NCBI GenBank assembly: GCA_029891385.1
Contig: CM057230.1
Coordinates: 32,381,402-32,445,401, forward strand
Direction of reading: 5' to 3'
Origin: Erythroxylum novogranatense
Taxonomy: Eukaryota > Streptophyta > Magnoliopsida > Malpighiales > Erythroxylaceae
DNA length: 64,000 nucleotides
Position 1 is the stretch's first letter; every line of letters begins with the position of its first letter. The notes under the pieces were generated by a model. The model did no database searches and was not told the origin of the DNA. It saw only the letters and a program-made list of their open reading frames with translations. The translations under genes were made by a program, and so were the position numbers. This document shows positions 47,710 to 61,126 of this stretch, piece after piece.

Positions 47710-49353
47710 CAATGTTATAAGTACAGTTCTATTTTATCGGTTAAAATGGTACCGATTGTTGGCACCAGCCGATATTGGGTTTTCGTCCGGTACTGTAAGT
47801 TTGAAAATATCAGGGACTAATTAGCAAAACTGTAAAATTTTTAAAAACGCCGACCCCCTGACCCATCTCTATCTGATTCTCTCTCATTTTCATCTCTCTC
47901 CTAATCACTCTTCAATCTCTCTCTCATTCTCCTCTCCGATGGCTACTTCTCCCTCTCCAGTCAGTGATAACACCGTATGCCCTCCTCGGTTCCTCCATGC
48001 CACCACCGCATGCCCTCCTCTTTAGTCTCCACGTGTTATCACTCACGGACTCACCACGACTGAACCATTTTCAAGCTTCACTGCATGCCCACCACCGTCC
48101 ACCGTCCACTCTCCACCATCGTCCACCATCCACTGTTGCTTGGCACCAGCGCTTCTGGAGTTGCACTTGCCAGATCTAGAAAAAATCCAGATTCATCCGT
48201 CCTGGCCCAAAATTTTGAATCACATACGTTGAGAATTTTTTTGGTGTGTTTTTAATTATTTTTCTGCTTAATTGCATTTGTGAATGAGTTGGATTGCTGG
48301 AAGTTGGAAATAAATTGTGTGGATTTGTGATTTGTGTTAGGTTGGAAATTTGGAATAGGATATTTTGAATAGAGTTGAATGAATGATGCAAGGTTTTTTG
48401 ATGTTATGATTTGGTTCATTCATGGTAAGGCTATGATGCATGAATTGAGATTTTAAATTTTAAGCATACCATTTGCATTTTTAAGTAATCACAAAGTATC
48501 ATCATGCAAAAGAAACATGACTTTTAGGCATTGCAAGAGTAATTATGAATATGATTCTTTCCAATCCATGTATTAGAAATTTATATAATTAAAATGAATA
48601 CACTTTAATAATTTCTTCTTCTTTTATGCTAATGAAACTTAACTAAAATTTCCTCCATCTTCTTGAATAAAGAATAAAGATAAAGAATAGTTAATAATTT
48701 TCCTCAGTTTCAAATAATAAATTTAAAGCATTGCCTGAAGAAGTGTTTGAAGTTTTGACATTCAATTTATCTTTTCCTTGGAGGAATAATGTAAATTATA
48801 TAAAATAATGGTTGCATTCTTTCAATTATAAAAGGATATCTTACAGTTTATACTTTATCTTTTAATAAACTAAACTACTTGTTACTTATATATTATACAA
48901 GATATTTCAATTTCTTTATGAATTTCCAAAATCAAATATAAATAAATTCAATACCTTGGATTACAGTCAAGCTCCATCTTTTTTTATGATTGTTGATACC
49001 AAAGTTGAGCTTCTATAAGAAGTCATTAAAGGGATTGAGTCAATGTCATAGGCTTGCGGATTACACAGAACTTAATGCTATCAACTGAAATCATGCATCT
49101 ATCAATTCTTTCATTGTCATGAGAAATTGATATGTATTTATTCATTGAATTGTATGTTACAAAACATTTGATCAATTGTTTTAAGTGATGCATGAAGCTT
49201 ACTGCTGAAAAATAAGTTCAAATGTAGTCAGTATGGTGAAGTTTAACATTCAACCTACCATGCATGCAATTTAATCATAAGTTAATATATCTTGTTACTT
49301 CAATCATATGTGATTGAACTAATTTCCTTTTACAACTTGTAAAGCCCTACTAA

Positions 49354-49460
49354 AAGTGTGGTGTTTATTTATTAGCTGCAAGTTTCACTTTCGTACATAT
49401 GAATGTAAGTGTGTGGTTTATTTATTAGCTACAAGTTTCACTTTCGTACACATGAATGTA
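49354..49460. repeat. 53-bp tandem duplication in the hAT leader
   Basis: AGTTTCACTTTCGTACA occurs at 49381 and 49434, with like sequence around both. Confidence 0.85.
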
Positions 49461-49730
49461 TCTTCCATGCCCATAAATATTTTTCCAATTAATAAACACA
49501 AACATATGCTCTAATATATATTTATAAATGTTCATCTATGGAGGTAATTTATACAAAATGAGTTATTTTACATATAATGGACTTGTGTATTATGTAATTG
49601 TGTATGTTAAAAACATGAATTATTGGTTTATAACTTATTGATGAATTGTGTTAGGCAAAATTGGATTGTGTTTGATGAAATTGAATTGTGTATGATTTTA
49701 ATATGTGTCTTCATTTATTGTTACAAATTA

Positions 49731-51725
49731 ATGGAAGGAAGTTCAAGTACTTCTAATCAAATTACTTTAGGAAGATACAATGATCCAGCTTGGGCTCACG
49801 CTGTATTGGTCTCGGGTATGAAGAACCATACAATTTGCTTATTTTGTAACAAACATTTGAAAGGTGGAGGAATCACCCGATTGAAGAAGCATTTAGTTGG
49901 GGTTAATGGAGATGTTGAATAATCTGAAGTGGCAAATGAAAACATTGCCTAAAGAATATCAACATGAGAAAGATTGAAGGAAAATGTTGAATTTTAAAAT
50001 TGGTAGTAAAAGTTCATTTGCTAGTTTTTGGGATAATTGTGGAAATGTTGAAGGTGATAGTGTTCCATCTCAAGCCTAAGAAGAAGTGAATGTTACACCT
50101 GGACTTGAGGTGAGGAAAAGAAGAAAGTAGGTGAGTAATTTTTTTGCACCACAAACAACTTCTAGATCCAAACTTTCAATTCATAGTGCAGTGCAATCAA
50201 GAGATGCAGCTCACAATTTTGATATGACAATAGCTAGATGGTGGTATGGTACAGGTTCATTATTCAATGCTTCTCAATCTTATTATTATCAACCTATTGT
50301 GGATGCAATAGCCTCTTATGGTCTGGGATACAAAGCTTCTTTGATTGATGACTTAAGAGGTAAACATTTGAGTTGCTCAGTTACGAGAATTAAAAGTTAT
50401 TTGGTTGAAAGAAGAGTGAATTGGGCTACTTTGGGTGTTCAATCATGTGTGATGGTTGGATAAATAGGAGATAAGAGCCTATTACTAATTTTTTAGTTTA
50501 TTCTACAGTGGCTTAATGTTTTTGAAGTCTATTAATGCATCTGGCCTTATTAGAAATACTTATACTTTATTTGAGATATTTGATGAAGCTATGAATGAAG
50601 TAGGGCCAAAAAACATTGTTTAATTTATTACTGACAATGATTTCTCTTATAAAGCGACAAGAAGAAAGTTACAGAATAGGTATAATTCTTTTTTTAGACT
50701 TCTTGTGCTACACATTGCATTGACCTAATGTTGGAGAATATAACACATCCTAGGTATTTTCCTATTATTGATGAGACTCTACAGAAAGCTAGAAAGGTGA
50801 CCAAGTTCATTTATAATCGTGCACTAATGTTGAATTTAATGAGAAAAGAATTTACCAATGGTAGAAATTTGTGTCGTCCTGGTGTGATAAGATCTGTAAA
50901 AAAAATTTTATCACTTCAGTCTTTTGTTTCGATGAAGAAAGAGTTAAGACAATTATTTACAGGTGATAAGTGGATTGCATCTCAACACGCTAGGTCTAAT
51001 GCTAGATTGGAGGTTTCTAACATTATACTGGAAGATAGAGAATTTTGGACTCAATGTTAATTTATTATCCGAGTTTGTGAGCCTTTGGTGAGGGTGTTTC
51101 AATTGGTTGATAGTGAAGAAAAGTTGGATGCCATGGAAAAGGAAGCAATCAAGGCCAATATGAAACATAGGCCTTCTTTGTATACACTGTACCTTGTAAT
51201 CATTAATGAGAGATGGGAAAAACAACTTTCTTCTTTGTTATTTACAACTGGGGAGTTTTTGAATCCTTGTGTATATTTCAGACTAAATTTTTTAAAGAAA
51301 GCTGAAGTAGTAGAGGAACGTTATTCACTATTACAACAATTGTTGGTCATGAAATGATGTAAGATCTCTTAAGCCCACAAATTGAGCTTTATAAACAGTC
51401 TTCTAGAGATTTTGGATTGTCGATTGCTATTTGACGAAGAGCAAAACTTTCTCTAGGTATTTGTTAAAAATTAATTATCACTTTATTTTATTTGTAACGC
51501 TATTCTTGTTATCTTACAACTTATAGTTTCTTAGTGAGATCAATTCAAAAGTGGTGTTCCAGAATAGTAAAGGTTTGCATTTCATATTTAAGTCAATGCA
51601 TGAGTGCAACAGGTTGTAAATGAAACTGGAGCACATTTGAATTCATCCATGCTAAGAAAAGGATAGATTGGAGCATAAGATATTGAATGAATTGGGATTC
51701 GTTCGTTACAATTTAAAGCTTCAGG
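49731..51725 (+). pseudogene. hAT transposase, broken
   Basis: The ATG at 49731 opens a BED zinc finger (CLFCNKHLKGGGITRLKKH) that runs to a stop at 49920. The central DUF659-like part is open at 50131-50463 (VDAIASYGLGYKASL). The catalytic RNase H-like fold continues in pieces at 50728-51060 (ARKVTKFIYNRALMLNLM) and 51085-51357. The C-terminal dimerisation domain is at about 51566-51725 (readable words NRL, RLEHKILNELGFVRYNLKL). At least five stops or frame shifts break it, so it cannot move the element by itself. A BED finger, DUF659 and hAT dimer domain in this order is a common plant hAT layout. Confidence 0.88.
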
Positions 51726-52452
51726 AAAGGTATTTTATTATCATTATTAATTTTGATGTATTTTCTTATAATTTTCTAATAATTAAATTTTATTGTTTAC
51801 TAGGAGTCTTAATAGTATAATTAGTTAAACAGATCCGATTTCTATTGATAATATTGATCTTTTGGTGGATTGGGTTTCTAAGGAACCACATTTGATAGAT
51901 GTGAATGACTAGGAAGATAATCTTAGTTGGGAAAGCATTGCCATGTCATTTAGTGCATTGAATTTGAATGATGTTAATGATGAGGCTCCTCTTAATGATG
52001 AGAATTTTGTACCAAATGATAATTAGGGTCAGTATAGTTATAGCGGGTATCCTCCCGTAGACAATTGAATGAAGTTCCAGGTTTTTTTTCCTCTTCTTTT
52101 AATTTTACTTATATTTGATGTATATGTTAAATTCTATATATACAATGTAATGTAATTGTAAATGTTTTTATTATATGTTTCACTTTTACTTTGTTGGTTC
52201 CTCATTACGAACTCTTATCGTAAATTGTAATAGTTTGAGAGTTGAGGATATTTATTATTCTTTTGTTGGATTTGTTGATGTGATTACTATTTATTATATG
52301 ATGAAATTGTAATATTTTAAATAATTTATATTGTGCGTAATTTTATATTTGTATGATGATAATTGTCTTTCTTCATATTAATTGTGGTTATTATTTATTA
52401 TTATGATTTTTGGAAGCAGGGTTGATGTAAACTTATAAACTATACAATACAA

Positions 52453-52474
52453 CTGTAAACTTATAAGTTTACAG
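52453..52474. repeat. Perfect 22-bp palindrome near the hAT right end
   Basis: CTGTAAACTTA followed at once by its exact reverse complement; related half-palindromes lie on both sides (52430-52500). Confidence 0.9.
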
Positions 52475-52905
52475 TTTATAAGTTAATGTAAACTTATACA
52501 CTACAATAGTGGACTATTTTGCAATTTCTAAAAAAACTCAGAGACTATTTCATAAATTTAAAAACTTATTCGAAATGGTACCCGGTATTAATTGATAGTG
52601 GTATAGTCCGTATCAGAACCCAATCTGGTACTAGGTCCGGTACAGTATTCACAATATTTCATAAACCTCTTTTCTTTATGAATCCTTGGATAATTTATGA
52701 CTTAAAAAGTGTTTACTTGTCACTAAACTTTGAAGTACTTATTTGTTATTATAAACACATTTAAAAGTTATAAATGTAATTGCAAACCTAGTAGCAACAA
52801 GATGAACTATCTTAACCTATTTTTCTTGCTTTCTTAACTAATATTAAAATGTAAGATGATCATGTACAAAAATTATGGTCTTAGATGTATGTGAAATAAA
52901 ATTAT

Positions 52906-53220
52906 TGATAGGTGTAAATTATACTATGTTTTGATAGATGTTTAAGTGTGCTTTTGAGTGTTACTTACATGATTATCATGTATATAGGCTTTGAATTACG
53001 TTATTATTAATGTTTGTTTATATTTTAAGTGTTTTTGTGGTTTTGAGCATGATTTGGATCTTAATTTTATATTTTAAAAGGTTTGTGATGTGTGTTTGAG
53101 TGTATGGAAACAGGAAATCGAAAAAAGGAGAAGTGGAAGTATGGAAGCAGGATGCAATCGTGACTTGCCTATCACGATCTTGACAGAGAGTGCAAACAAC
53201 AATTCCAACGATTTTAGTTG
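52906..53220 (+). repeat. Truncated LTR of a second Athila/Tat-like element
   Basis: Starts TGATAGGTGTAAATTATACTATG, alike to the LTR start at 54504 (TGATAAGTGTTAATTGCATCATG). It includes ATCGTGACTTGCCTATCACGATC near 53157-53180, corresponding to the CACGATC-rich part of the LTR at 54504. The downstream part of the LTR is missing or unrecognisable. Confidence 0.5.
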
Positions 53221-53488
53221 ATTAAGGTTTGTTCTTAAATTATTTTGTGACTTTGATGTTAGTTGATTCAATACAATTTCAGCTTTTCAGTTGATTCAAA
53301 TGGTTACTTATATTATTTGAATTGTTTTGTTCTAAGTAATTTTTTGCCTTTCTTATGTCTATATTATTGCATGAACACAAGAGTCGCTTGGAGTTTAAGC
53401 AAGATCACTGAAACTTTAGCACTTGATATCACCTTATTAGAACAAGCAATTCGAAGAGCAAGATGCCAAGAAGAAGAGATCAAAGACA

Positions 53489-54503
53489 ATGGCAGAAGAA
53501 TTCAATCAAGGAGACCAAAAACAAACCTTTATGGATTTCATCAGACCAAGGTTCACTTGCTACACATCAAGGCATGAGTTGACCACCAGTTCAAGCTACA
53601 TCATTTAAGATTAAGCTAGCTTTGCTAAACATCCTACAGACTAATGTGCAGTTTTATGGATTAACTAATGAGGATCCTAATGCTCATTTAGTGAAGTTTA
53701 TGGAAATATGTGATACTTTCCAATATCTTGGAATACTAAAGATATCATTAGAATGAGACTCTTTCCTTTTACATTAAGGGATAAAGCTAAGGCATGGTAT
53801 CATTCATTAAGCCCTGCAAACATTACAACTTGGGAACATATGGTGTGTGCATTTTTATACAAGTACTTCCCTCTGACCAAGATGAAAAAGTTGATAAAGA
53901 ATATCACAAAATTCCATTAAAGTGATGGGGAGTCACTTTATGAGCATGGGAATGGTTTAAGGATCTGCAAAGGAGGAGCCCTCACTGTAACCTACCTGAA
54001 AAATTCCTTCTGTAAACCTTTTACAATAGAGTTAATCCACCCACAAGAGTAACCATAGATGCAGCTTTTGGAGGATCTCTTATGCGGAAGATAGTTGCGG
54101 AAGCGGAGGACTTGTTAAAAGAGATGGTGAATAATAGTAGTTGAGCAAGTGAAGGACTTAATAGAAGAAGTGGCAAATAACAATTGTCTTTGCTCGTTGG
54201 ACAGAAATAGACAACAGTCGACTTTTCGAGATGATAAAGGAGACACTGTTGTCAATTTGATGATAGTAATGTAGGCTGAGATTAATAATTTAACAAGATA
54301 GCTTAATAGCCTCTAAACCTCTTCATCCGCTCTAGTTAGAGCAATTCAACATAGATGCGAATCATACAGGAAAAGTAACCATTTTACCGCTAATTTTTTT
54401 TTCATGCAAAATAATAACATGGAGCAACTTAGCTACATGGATACACAATTTGGTCAAGGAGGAGGAAACAACACTTATTTAAACAATTGCAACCTTGGGT
54501 GAA
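53489..54503 (+). pseudogene. Broken gag of the second Athila/Tat-like element
   Basis: From ATG 53489 (MAEEFNQGDQKQTFMDFIRP) the gag can be followed in changing frames: VQFYGLTNEDPNAHLVKFME near 53650, the tail around 53760-53830, and pieces to 54500. These blocks are those of the Retrotrans_gag domain in Athila/Tat elements. There are many stops. The remainder of gag continues beyond the LTR inserted at 54504-55918. Confidence 0.7.
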
Positions 54504-55918
54504 TGATAAGTGTTAATTGCATCATGTTTTAGATCATAGTTTTATATGTATTTAGCTATTAATTCTATCATTTAGTATGTGTTTATGCTAAAATTGCATT
54601 AGTTTGTTAATTATTTGTGTTTTAAGTCTTTTATAGGTTATTACAAGTCTTTGAGCTTAAATACTATGTTTTTAAGGTACCTTGATATGTTTGCTAGTGT
54701 TTCAGGGTCAACATCAATGAACGGGGAAGTTTCAGAGACATTTGGGTTGAAACAACGGCCCACAATCATGGGGCAATAGGCCACGATCATTACAGAAGCA
54801 CCAGAGTTGGGCCACGATCGTGGCCTGCATCGAGTAGATGCACAAACGCTTACAAACTTCACATTTTGAGGAATTTTTTGGACTTTTCGGACCCTAAAAA
54901 AATCCTAAGGTTACCCAAAATATAAAAGACTATTTAAAGAGCAACAGAAAGAGAAGAAAAGGAGCTTTTGCATCAACCACTTTTGAGAAAACCTAGAGAG
55001 AATTGTTGAGAGATAGAGAAAAAGAAAAAGGAAGAGAGAAGTGGAGAAGAAGCTGACATTAACGTACTTCCTGGATCAGGAATTTTCGGACGTCACTGCC
55101 TCCCGTCTCCATTCAAGATCACATTTCTTGTTATTTTCCATTTTTATTATTGTATAGAATTGGGAATATCAGTTTGATGATAGGAATTGTGAATGTTGAG
55201 ATGTTCTAAACTCACCTTCAGTTTTTTTTATCTTTGATTTAACGAAATCTGATTATTTTTATGTTTATTGGATTTATTGTGGTTAATTTCTGTGATTGCA
55301 TACAATTTCTATGATTGCATAATTCGGTAATAAACTGAGAGGTGAATCGAATGAAAAATACTTAAATTGGCTAATGAGAGTTAGGTGATTTAATAAGAAC
55401 AAGAAATTAATCAAATCAGTAATTGTGTGAAGAGAGATCTTGTATAGGTTCCCGATAGTTTATTGGACAACTTTAGATCTAATTAGGGTTTTGGATAGGT
55501 TGTTAATTGAGAAATTGCAATTTTCCATAATCTAATTAGGGTTTATAATTTAAGTTTAATATTTATAACTCGAGAGAGAGTAATCAACCCTAGGATCGTC
55601 TAGAGCCAATAATCCGGTAAGTTATAATCGATTAAGTTAGCGTTAAAAATAGGTAAAATTTTCCTTTCTCTCAATTGATAGTTCCTTTAGGTTAATTCTT
55701 GAGTGTGATGCAATAGCTAAATTGTTAATATTTTCGTAATTGATTATTGGATTGAATTGGGCGATTGAATTGAATTCTTGTTTTAATTTTTCTATCTTTT
55801 GAAAATTTGAGAATTATGTTGGCCTTAGATTTAAGACTAGATTGTCCCTCCTAGTAGGGTCAACACCTTAGGTACTATGTGAACGACCCATGCACTTGCA
55901 GATTATCAAGGTTAATCA
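54504..55918 (+). mobile_element. LTR (probably solo) inside the gag remnant
   Basis: 1415 bp starting TGATAAGTGTTAATTGC and ending CACTTGCAGATTATCA, with TATAAAAG at 54921-54928 about 420 bp in. It separates two parts of one gag gene. The flanking five bases (GTGAA and AGGTT) do not match, so either a border is off or the site has changed. A perfect 16-bp palindrome, GGCCACGATCGTGGCC, lies at 54810-54825. Confidence 0.55.
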
Positions 55919-56845
55919 TTAGAACTTACACACATTGAAAAATCACGATTAGTGGAAGAACTACCCAAAATTTTCTTGGTTGAATAATACAGGAGGTCAA
56001 TTTCAATCACAAGGGCCATTTGGATTTTAACAGGAAAAACTCAATTCTATGGACTTTAAATTATAAAAAATTTTAGACAAGCTTGTAAACATAGATGAAG
56101 GTCATAAGAGATTGGAAGAGAAGTTTTAGCAACTCACTAAAAACCATGCCTCTTCTATACATCAAAATGAGTCAACTGGAAAACGCATTGTCAATAAGAA
56201 GTGTGGGGAGTCTCTTGAGTAATACTGAAGCGAACCTAAGGGAGCAACTTAAAGCAATCACACTTATAAGTTGGGAAGAACTCAAGTAAGGAGAAAGGAG
56301 ATAGACATGAGTCAGTACCCTCCTTACATTGCCTCTCCACCATATCTACCTAAGATTCCATTCTCCCAATTATTAATAAAGAACAAACTAGATACACATT
56401 TTGCAAAGTTCATGGAGAAGTTGAAAACTTTGCAAATTAATCTATCTTTTATGGAGGCATTGGAACATATACCCAAGTACACAAAAGTTTCTTAAAGGCA
56501 TATTAATAAAGAAGCAGACTTGGGAAGAGAATCAAACGGTTGCACAGACTGAAAGTTGTAGCTCTATCATCATCAGTCATATGCCTTTGAAGCTGAAAGA
56601 TCCTGGAAGCTTTACAATATCCTGTGTGGTTGGTGAGTTGGAATTTGCAAAGTGTTTATGCGACTTAGGCCCTAGTGTAAATCTTATACCTTTGTCAACC
56701 TTTAGGAAATTAGGGCTCAGCAATATAAAACCAACTTCGATGAGTATTCAGTTGGCAGATCGATCCATAAAGAAATCGTTTAACGTGGTAGAGGATGTTA
56801 TTGTTTAGGTGGACACGTTCATTATTCCTGTGAATTTTTTCATAT
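55919..56845 (+). pseudogene. Athila/Tat gag tail and protease, broken
   Basis: The gag tail resumes (YPKFSWLNN near 55965, then SPPYLPKIPFSQ and KNKLDTHFAKFMEKLKTLQI at 56271-56495). The retropepsin-like protease follows at 56581-56808: PLKLKDPGSFTISCVVGELE, CDLGPSVNLIPLSTFRKLGL and QLADRSIKK. The Asp of CDLGPSVN is the active-site residue. A stop at 56806-56808 and the CACTA insertion at 56846 end it. Confidence 0.75.
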
Positions 56846-58609
56846 CACTACAACATAAAGTACTTTAGGCAATAGACAAAAGTGGAGCTATAATACAATT
56901 ATCGTTGCCTTTTTCTTAAGGTAACAGAATCCATATCGTTACAAGAAGTGACATTACATTAAATATAAGGCAACATAATTTCTTGATTAGGCAACAAAAT
57001 AAAAAAATGTTGCTCTAACTTTTGACTAAGGCAACACATTAGTTTCAAACTATAGTAATAATGTTAAATAGAGATAGCAACACTTTTAAGTCTTTATAAG
57101 GCAATAAGGTGAATTTTTTAAGGCAAAAATTGTAATAATAAAAGCAGCAATTTATTCTTTCATTACGAATATTATTTAACGTAAAATCAAACTCTCATCA
57201 TTATGTGGGCAACATCCATATATGCATTAAAAGAAATATATAGATATTGATGTATGTCTTAATTGCCTATGTAGTATCAAATATAAATGACAAAAACTAC
57301 ATTTATATATAATATATATTCCATAAGGACTTGTAAAATTCAATCTTTTAACATATTCAAAATACAAAAGAAAAAATCACTAGCTAAAATATTCATCTAC
57401 ATTATCGTCCTCCATTTTGTATGAACTATAAATGAATTAATTTAAATACTAAACAAAACTAAGTATGAGCACTCTAAAATTCTTCATAAAGTACTTGGTT
57501 GTCCACTTATAATCGCTACCATCCTAAAAAAGAAACGAAACAAGTAAATTAGAATTATAAAACTACTATGCTTATAAATAGGTTGATATACCTAAAGAAT
57601 GAAGTATGAAAAATAGGACCTTCATTGGTTACAATCACCATTCATTCTCAGAGATTACAATCACCAATTAAATTACCTTTATGTTCATAACAGATGTAGG
57701 TAGAGACCTAATATCATTTGCAATAGTAACTTTAAAATCATCAAGTGTCTAGGTTGATGTCAAAGAAACCTGACAAATTTCCAATATATTAAACATCTAG
57801 ACGAATAGGGTGCACAGAACGTAAAACTTAATTCCAGTTAAGACCTTTCTCAACTTGACAGCATCCTTTATTCTCACTTTGTCATCATGATACTGTCAAA
57901 GTAAATTGAATACCATAATTAGTATGCCTGAAACTTGGTAAACATAACCAAGATACTCTATCACTTTGTTTTCAAAGAAAATCAAGTATATACAATCCTT
58001 CAAACTTCAATAAACTCAAGTATCAAGCTACTACATCTATCATAATCTTTTCATCAACACATATAAACAAAGTCAAAGGCAGACACCATTGATCAAAGGT
58101 AAAATAAAACTAAGATGGATTTTCCTCACGATGTTCACTCATTTCACTCAAGTGATTAAGGTGGGTGTTTCACTCAATATTCCCTCTAAGATACTACACT
58201 ATTGTAGGCTTGCAAATTCACCAATTCTCTATCACATATATTACATGTTATAATGGATCAAAAAGGGCTTCTACTAAGGGTTGTAATAGGATTTGGGTTA
58301 AGGCAAGACAAAAAGGTCAAAGGATAACTCATAATTATTAACAAAGCGCTACGTAAGAAGGGACAACCAAACACAAATTTTGAGATATGCATATAAATAC
58401 CACGAACTACAACTACTCATCACTAACCAATGCTACTACATTTCCTTCAACAATAGAAACAAAGACACTTTTAATCAATAATGCCATAAACAAATATACT
58501 TTTCTTTTTCTTTTTTCTTCTTCTTTTTCTTTCTCTTTTTTTTTTCTTTTGAATAACATTAAAACAATAAGGAAATAATAATAACAAAAATCAATAAAAC
58601 ATGAGTAGA
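56846..58609. mobile_element. CACTA transposon, one end
   Basis: CACTACAACATAAAG at 56846 is a CACTA-superfamily terminus, preceded by TAT (the expected 3-bp target). The next 350 bp are filled with repeats of AAGGCAACA and TTGCC in both directions (56868, 56908, 56962, 56989, 57037, 57098), typical subterminal transposase-binding repeats. A minus-strand exon-like piece, DGSDYKWTTKYFMKNFRVLI (about 57525-57465) behind an AG acceptor, may be from its gene. The other terminus was not found; the LTR at 58610 follows. Confidence 0.6.
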
Positions 58610-61126
58610 TGTAATATCCCATCTCTGATGGGAAGGGTATTTTCGTAAATTGGGACGGGTTAGGAGTATTAAATTATATCTCGGCATGAACATATGTCAT
58701 GCAGCCTCTATAAATGGTGAATTTTGCACAGGCATATAGTCATACATGCATTCATGACATTTCCCGGCATAAGTGTCTAATTGTGATCTTCGTGAAATTG
58801 GTGTGATAATAGGATTTGAAAAATTATTTGGAGCGCCATAGAGTGTTTTACATTTTAGAGATTTATGAGAATTTTCTGGAATTATCCGGAGAAAATTCCT
58901 GCACCGCAAAATCGTAGGTACATGGCCTAAATGTGTTTTGTAGTGAAAAGTGTGGTTTTCGTGTTAAAAAAATTATTGGGAGTGGACTGTCTTATATTTT
59001 ACAATTTTGGGCAATTTAGGTAATTTTCAAAAAAATGATTCGGGAAATTCTGGAAATTTTGATAGGAAAAAATCGCCAATTCTTAGAACCGGTTGATTTT
59101 GATGGAAAATTGCTACCCAATGGCTTTGTATTATTGGGGTATTATTTTGGTTTTGAAATTAGGGCCATTGGAATTGAATGGGTCAAATGTCATTAGGATT
59201 TCTTAATAAATCCTATTATATAGTTTTGTCTTATTCTTCAACATGCCAAGTGTCCTACCCTTTAATAATTTTGTTTTATTCTCACCTCTTTTAACCCATT
59301 GAATACGGCAACTTCTTAAGGAAGGAATAAAAAGTTGAAAGTTGATAGCTTGCTTATGTTTCTCCTCCACCGAAACCCTTCCTCTTCTTCCTATTCATAA
59401 AGTTTTCGACAATCCTCCAACTTCAGTGTTTTCTTTACAAGTGTAAACATCCTACTTCTTTATTATGTTGGTGATTGTATATGTGGAGTGAAGAGGAGAG
59501 GTTGATGCTAGGTGAAGAAGTAAGAGTTGGAGTTGGAAGCTTTTATTAGGTAAGGTTTTAATTATACTTTGATTATGTAGTTACTAAATCATGGTGATTA
59601 GAAGCATGTAATGAGAATTATGGTACAATTATGATGTTGATTGATGCTTTAATTTGATGATAATTATTGCTTGACTTAATGGGTATAAGGTTAGTTTGAA
59701 GTAGGAATGGATAAGGTAGTATGAATACATGGTTTAAACTTGATTTGTGATTGAATTTTGATAATAAATGTTAATTAGAATTGAGAACTTAAGTGCTGTC
59801 AATTTTTAGGTATTAGCCCTAGGACATGTATGAATGGTATAAGAACTGATTTGTGTTATTTGGATGCTTGATGATGTGTTAGAGGCAATGGAAATGAGAG
59901 AAACAAAGGTTGGACCAAATCTGGAAAATTAGGGTTTTTGATTGATTGTACTGTTTTAATCATAACTCATTGTATAGAAATGAAAATGAGGTGAGGTTTG
60001 TGGCCACTTAAACTTTGGGATGTTGGCTACATTTTTGTGTGAAATAGGTGTTGTCAAATTGTAACTCTAATAGGTTGAAATTTGGCATGGAAAGTTACTG
60101 TTTTATTGCCTGTGAACAGTAACTGAAACCTTAACCTATGAGCTTTACTGATTTTTATAAATTAATTGAGATGGAATTAGGGAGAATGGTCTTCATGGAA
60201 GTTGTAGAATATTGAGTTAGCTTTCTATTGTCACTTATCTTGCTACTTTTCGAATTGTATATTGGGAGATATGAACTGATTCCTATGGACTGGTTTTGGG
60301 CATGTTGATGAAACCTAGCTTAAGTGTCTGACTTGTGAGTATTCTGCTTGGAAGCAATTTTAGCAACTTTTGTGGACTGAATTGGTGTGAGTGATCTTCT
60401 GCAAAGTTGAAGAGGAAGAAATTATCTTGAAAATGAGATATGGCATATAATTTTTAGAGGTCAGAGTTGGGAGTTATGATTTTGCAAAAACTGATCCTAC
60501 ATTAGGTTAGGAATTGCTGATCATGGCAGTAACTTGCATGACAGTTTTGAAATGGTTAGAAATTAAATTGGAAATTGAGTTCTTCATGAAAATTGAAGTT
60601 TGAGGATTTATCTTTTCAGGGATATAAAGTTCTGATTTTTCTGACTTGTTTACAGGGAGTTATGCTTGTTATAAGTTTACTGCTCAAATTGAATGATTTC
60701 AGGGACAGCAACATTGAGTGAATTAATTGACTTATTTAGCAATGGAATTTGATTTTGGGTTGTTCATGAAAGTTGTAGATGACATTGTGAACTTATTGAG
60801 CCTATTTATGTGGTAATTTTTGGCTGAAGAATCAGAGAGTTAAGGAATTTGTAATGTACTGTTCTGTTTTAATGGGATTTGAGTAGGCAGTAGCTTTGAA
60901 GGGATTTTTGACACCCTTAAGGGTGAATTTGATTTTTATGGTCTCTTGAGAATTGTAGAGGGTTTCCTGAGCTTTCCAACGAGATATAGTTGGAAATTTT
61001 CTGAATTGTGTGCAATGAATTATGGGTGTTGAAAATTGGATTAAAAATCAGAAAAAAAAATAGAAATGGAATCACGCTTGCTCACTTTAGGCGACGCCGC
61101 CCTAGTGATTGAGGCGTAAAGGCCCG

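Larger units (their letters stand above)
47710..52659 (+). mobile_element. hAT transposon with perfect target duplication (copy C)
   Basis: A 4950-bp element flanked by CATAAACC on both sides (47702-47709 and 52660-52667), an exact 8-bp target repeat as made by hAT transposases. The degenerate terminal inverted repeats are CAATGTTATAAGTAC and, at the right end, GTATTCACAATATTT (10 of 15 positions match as complements). It contains a broken transposase gene at 49731-51725. Copies A (1-1145) and B (2662-4014) belong to the same family. Confidence 0.9.
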
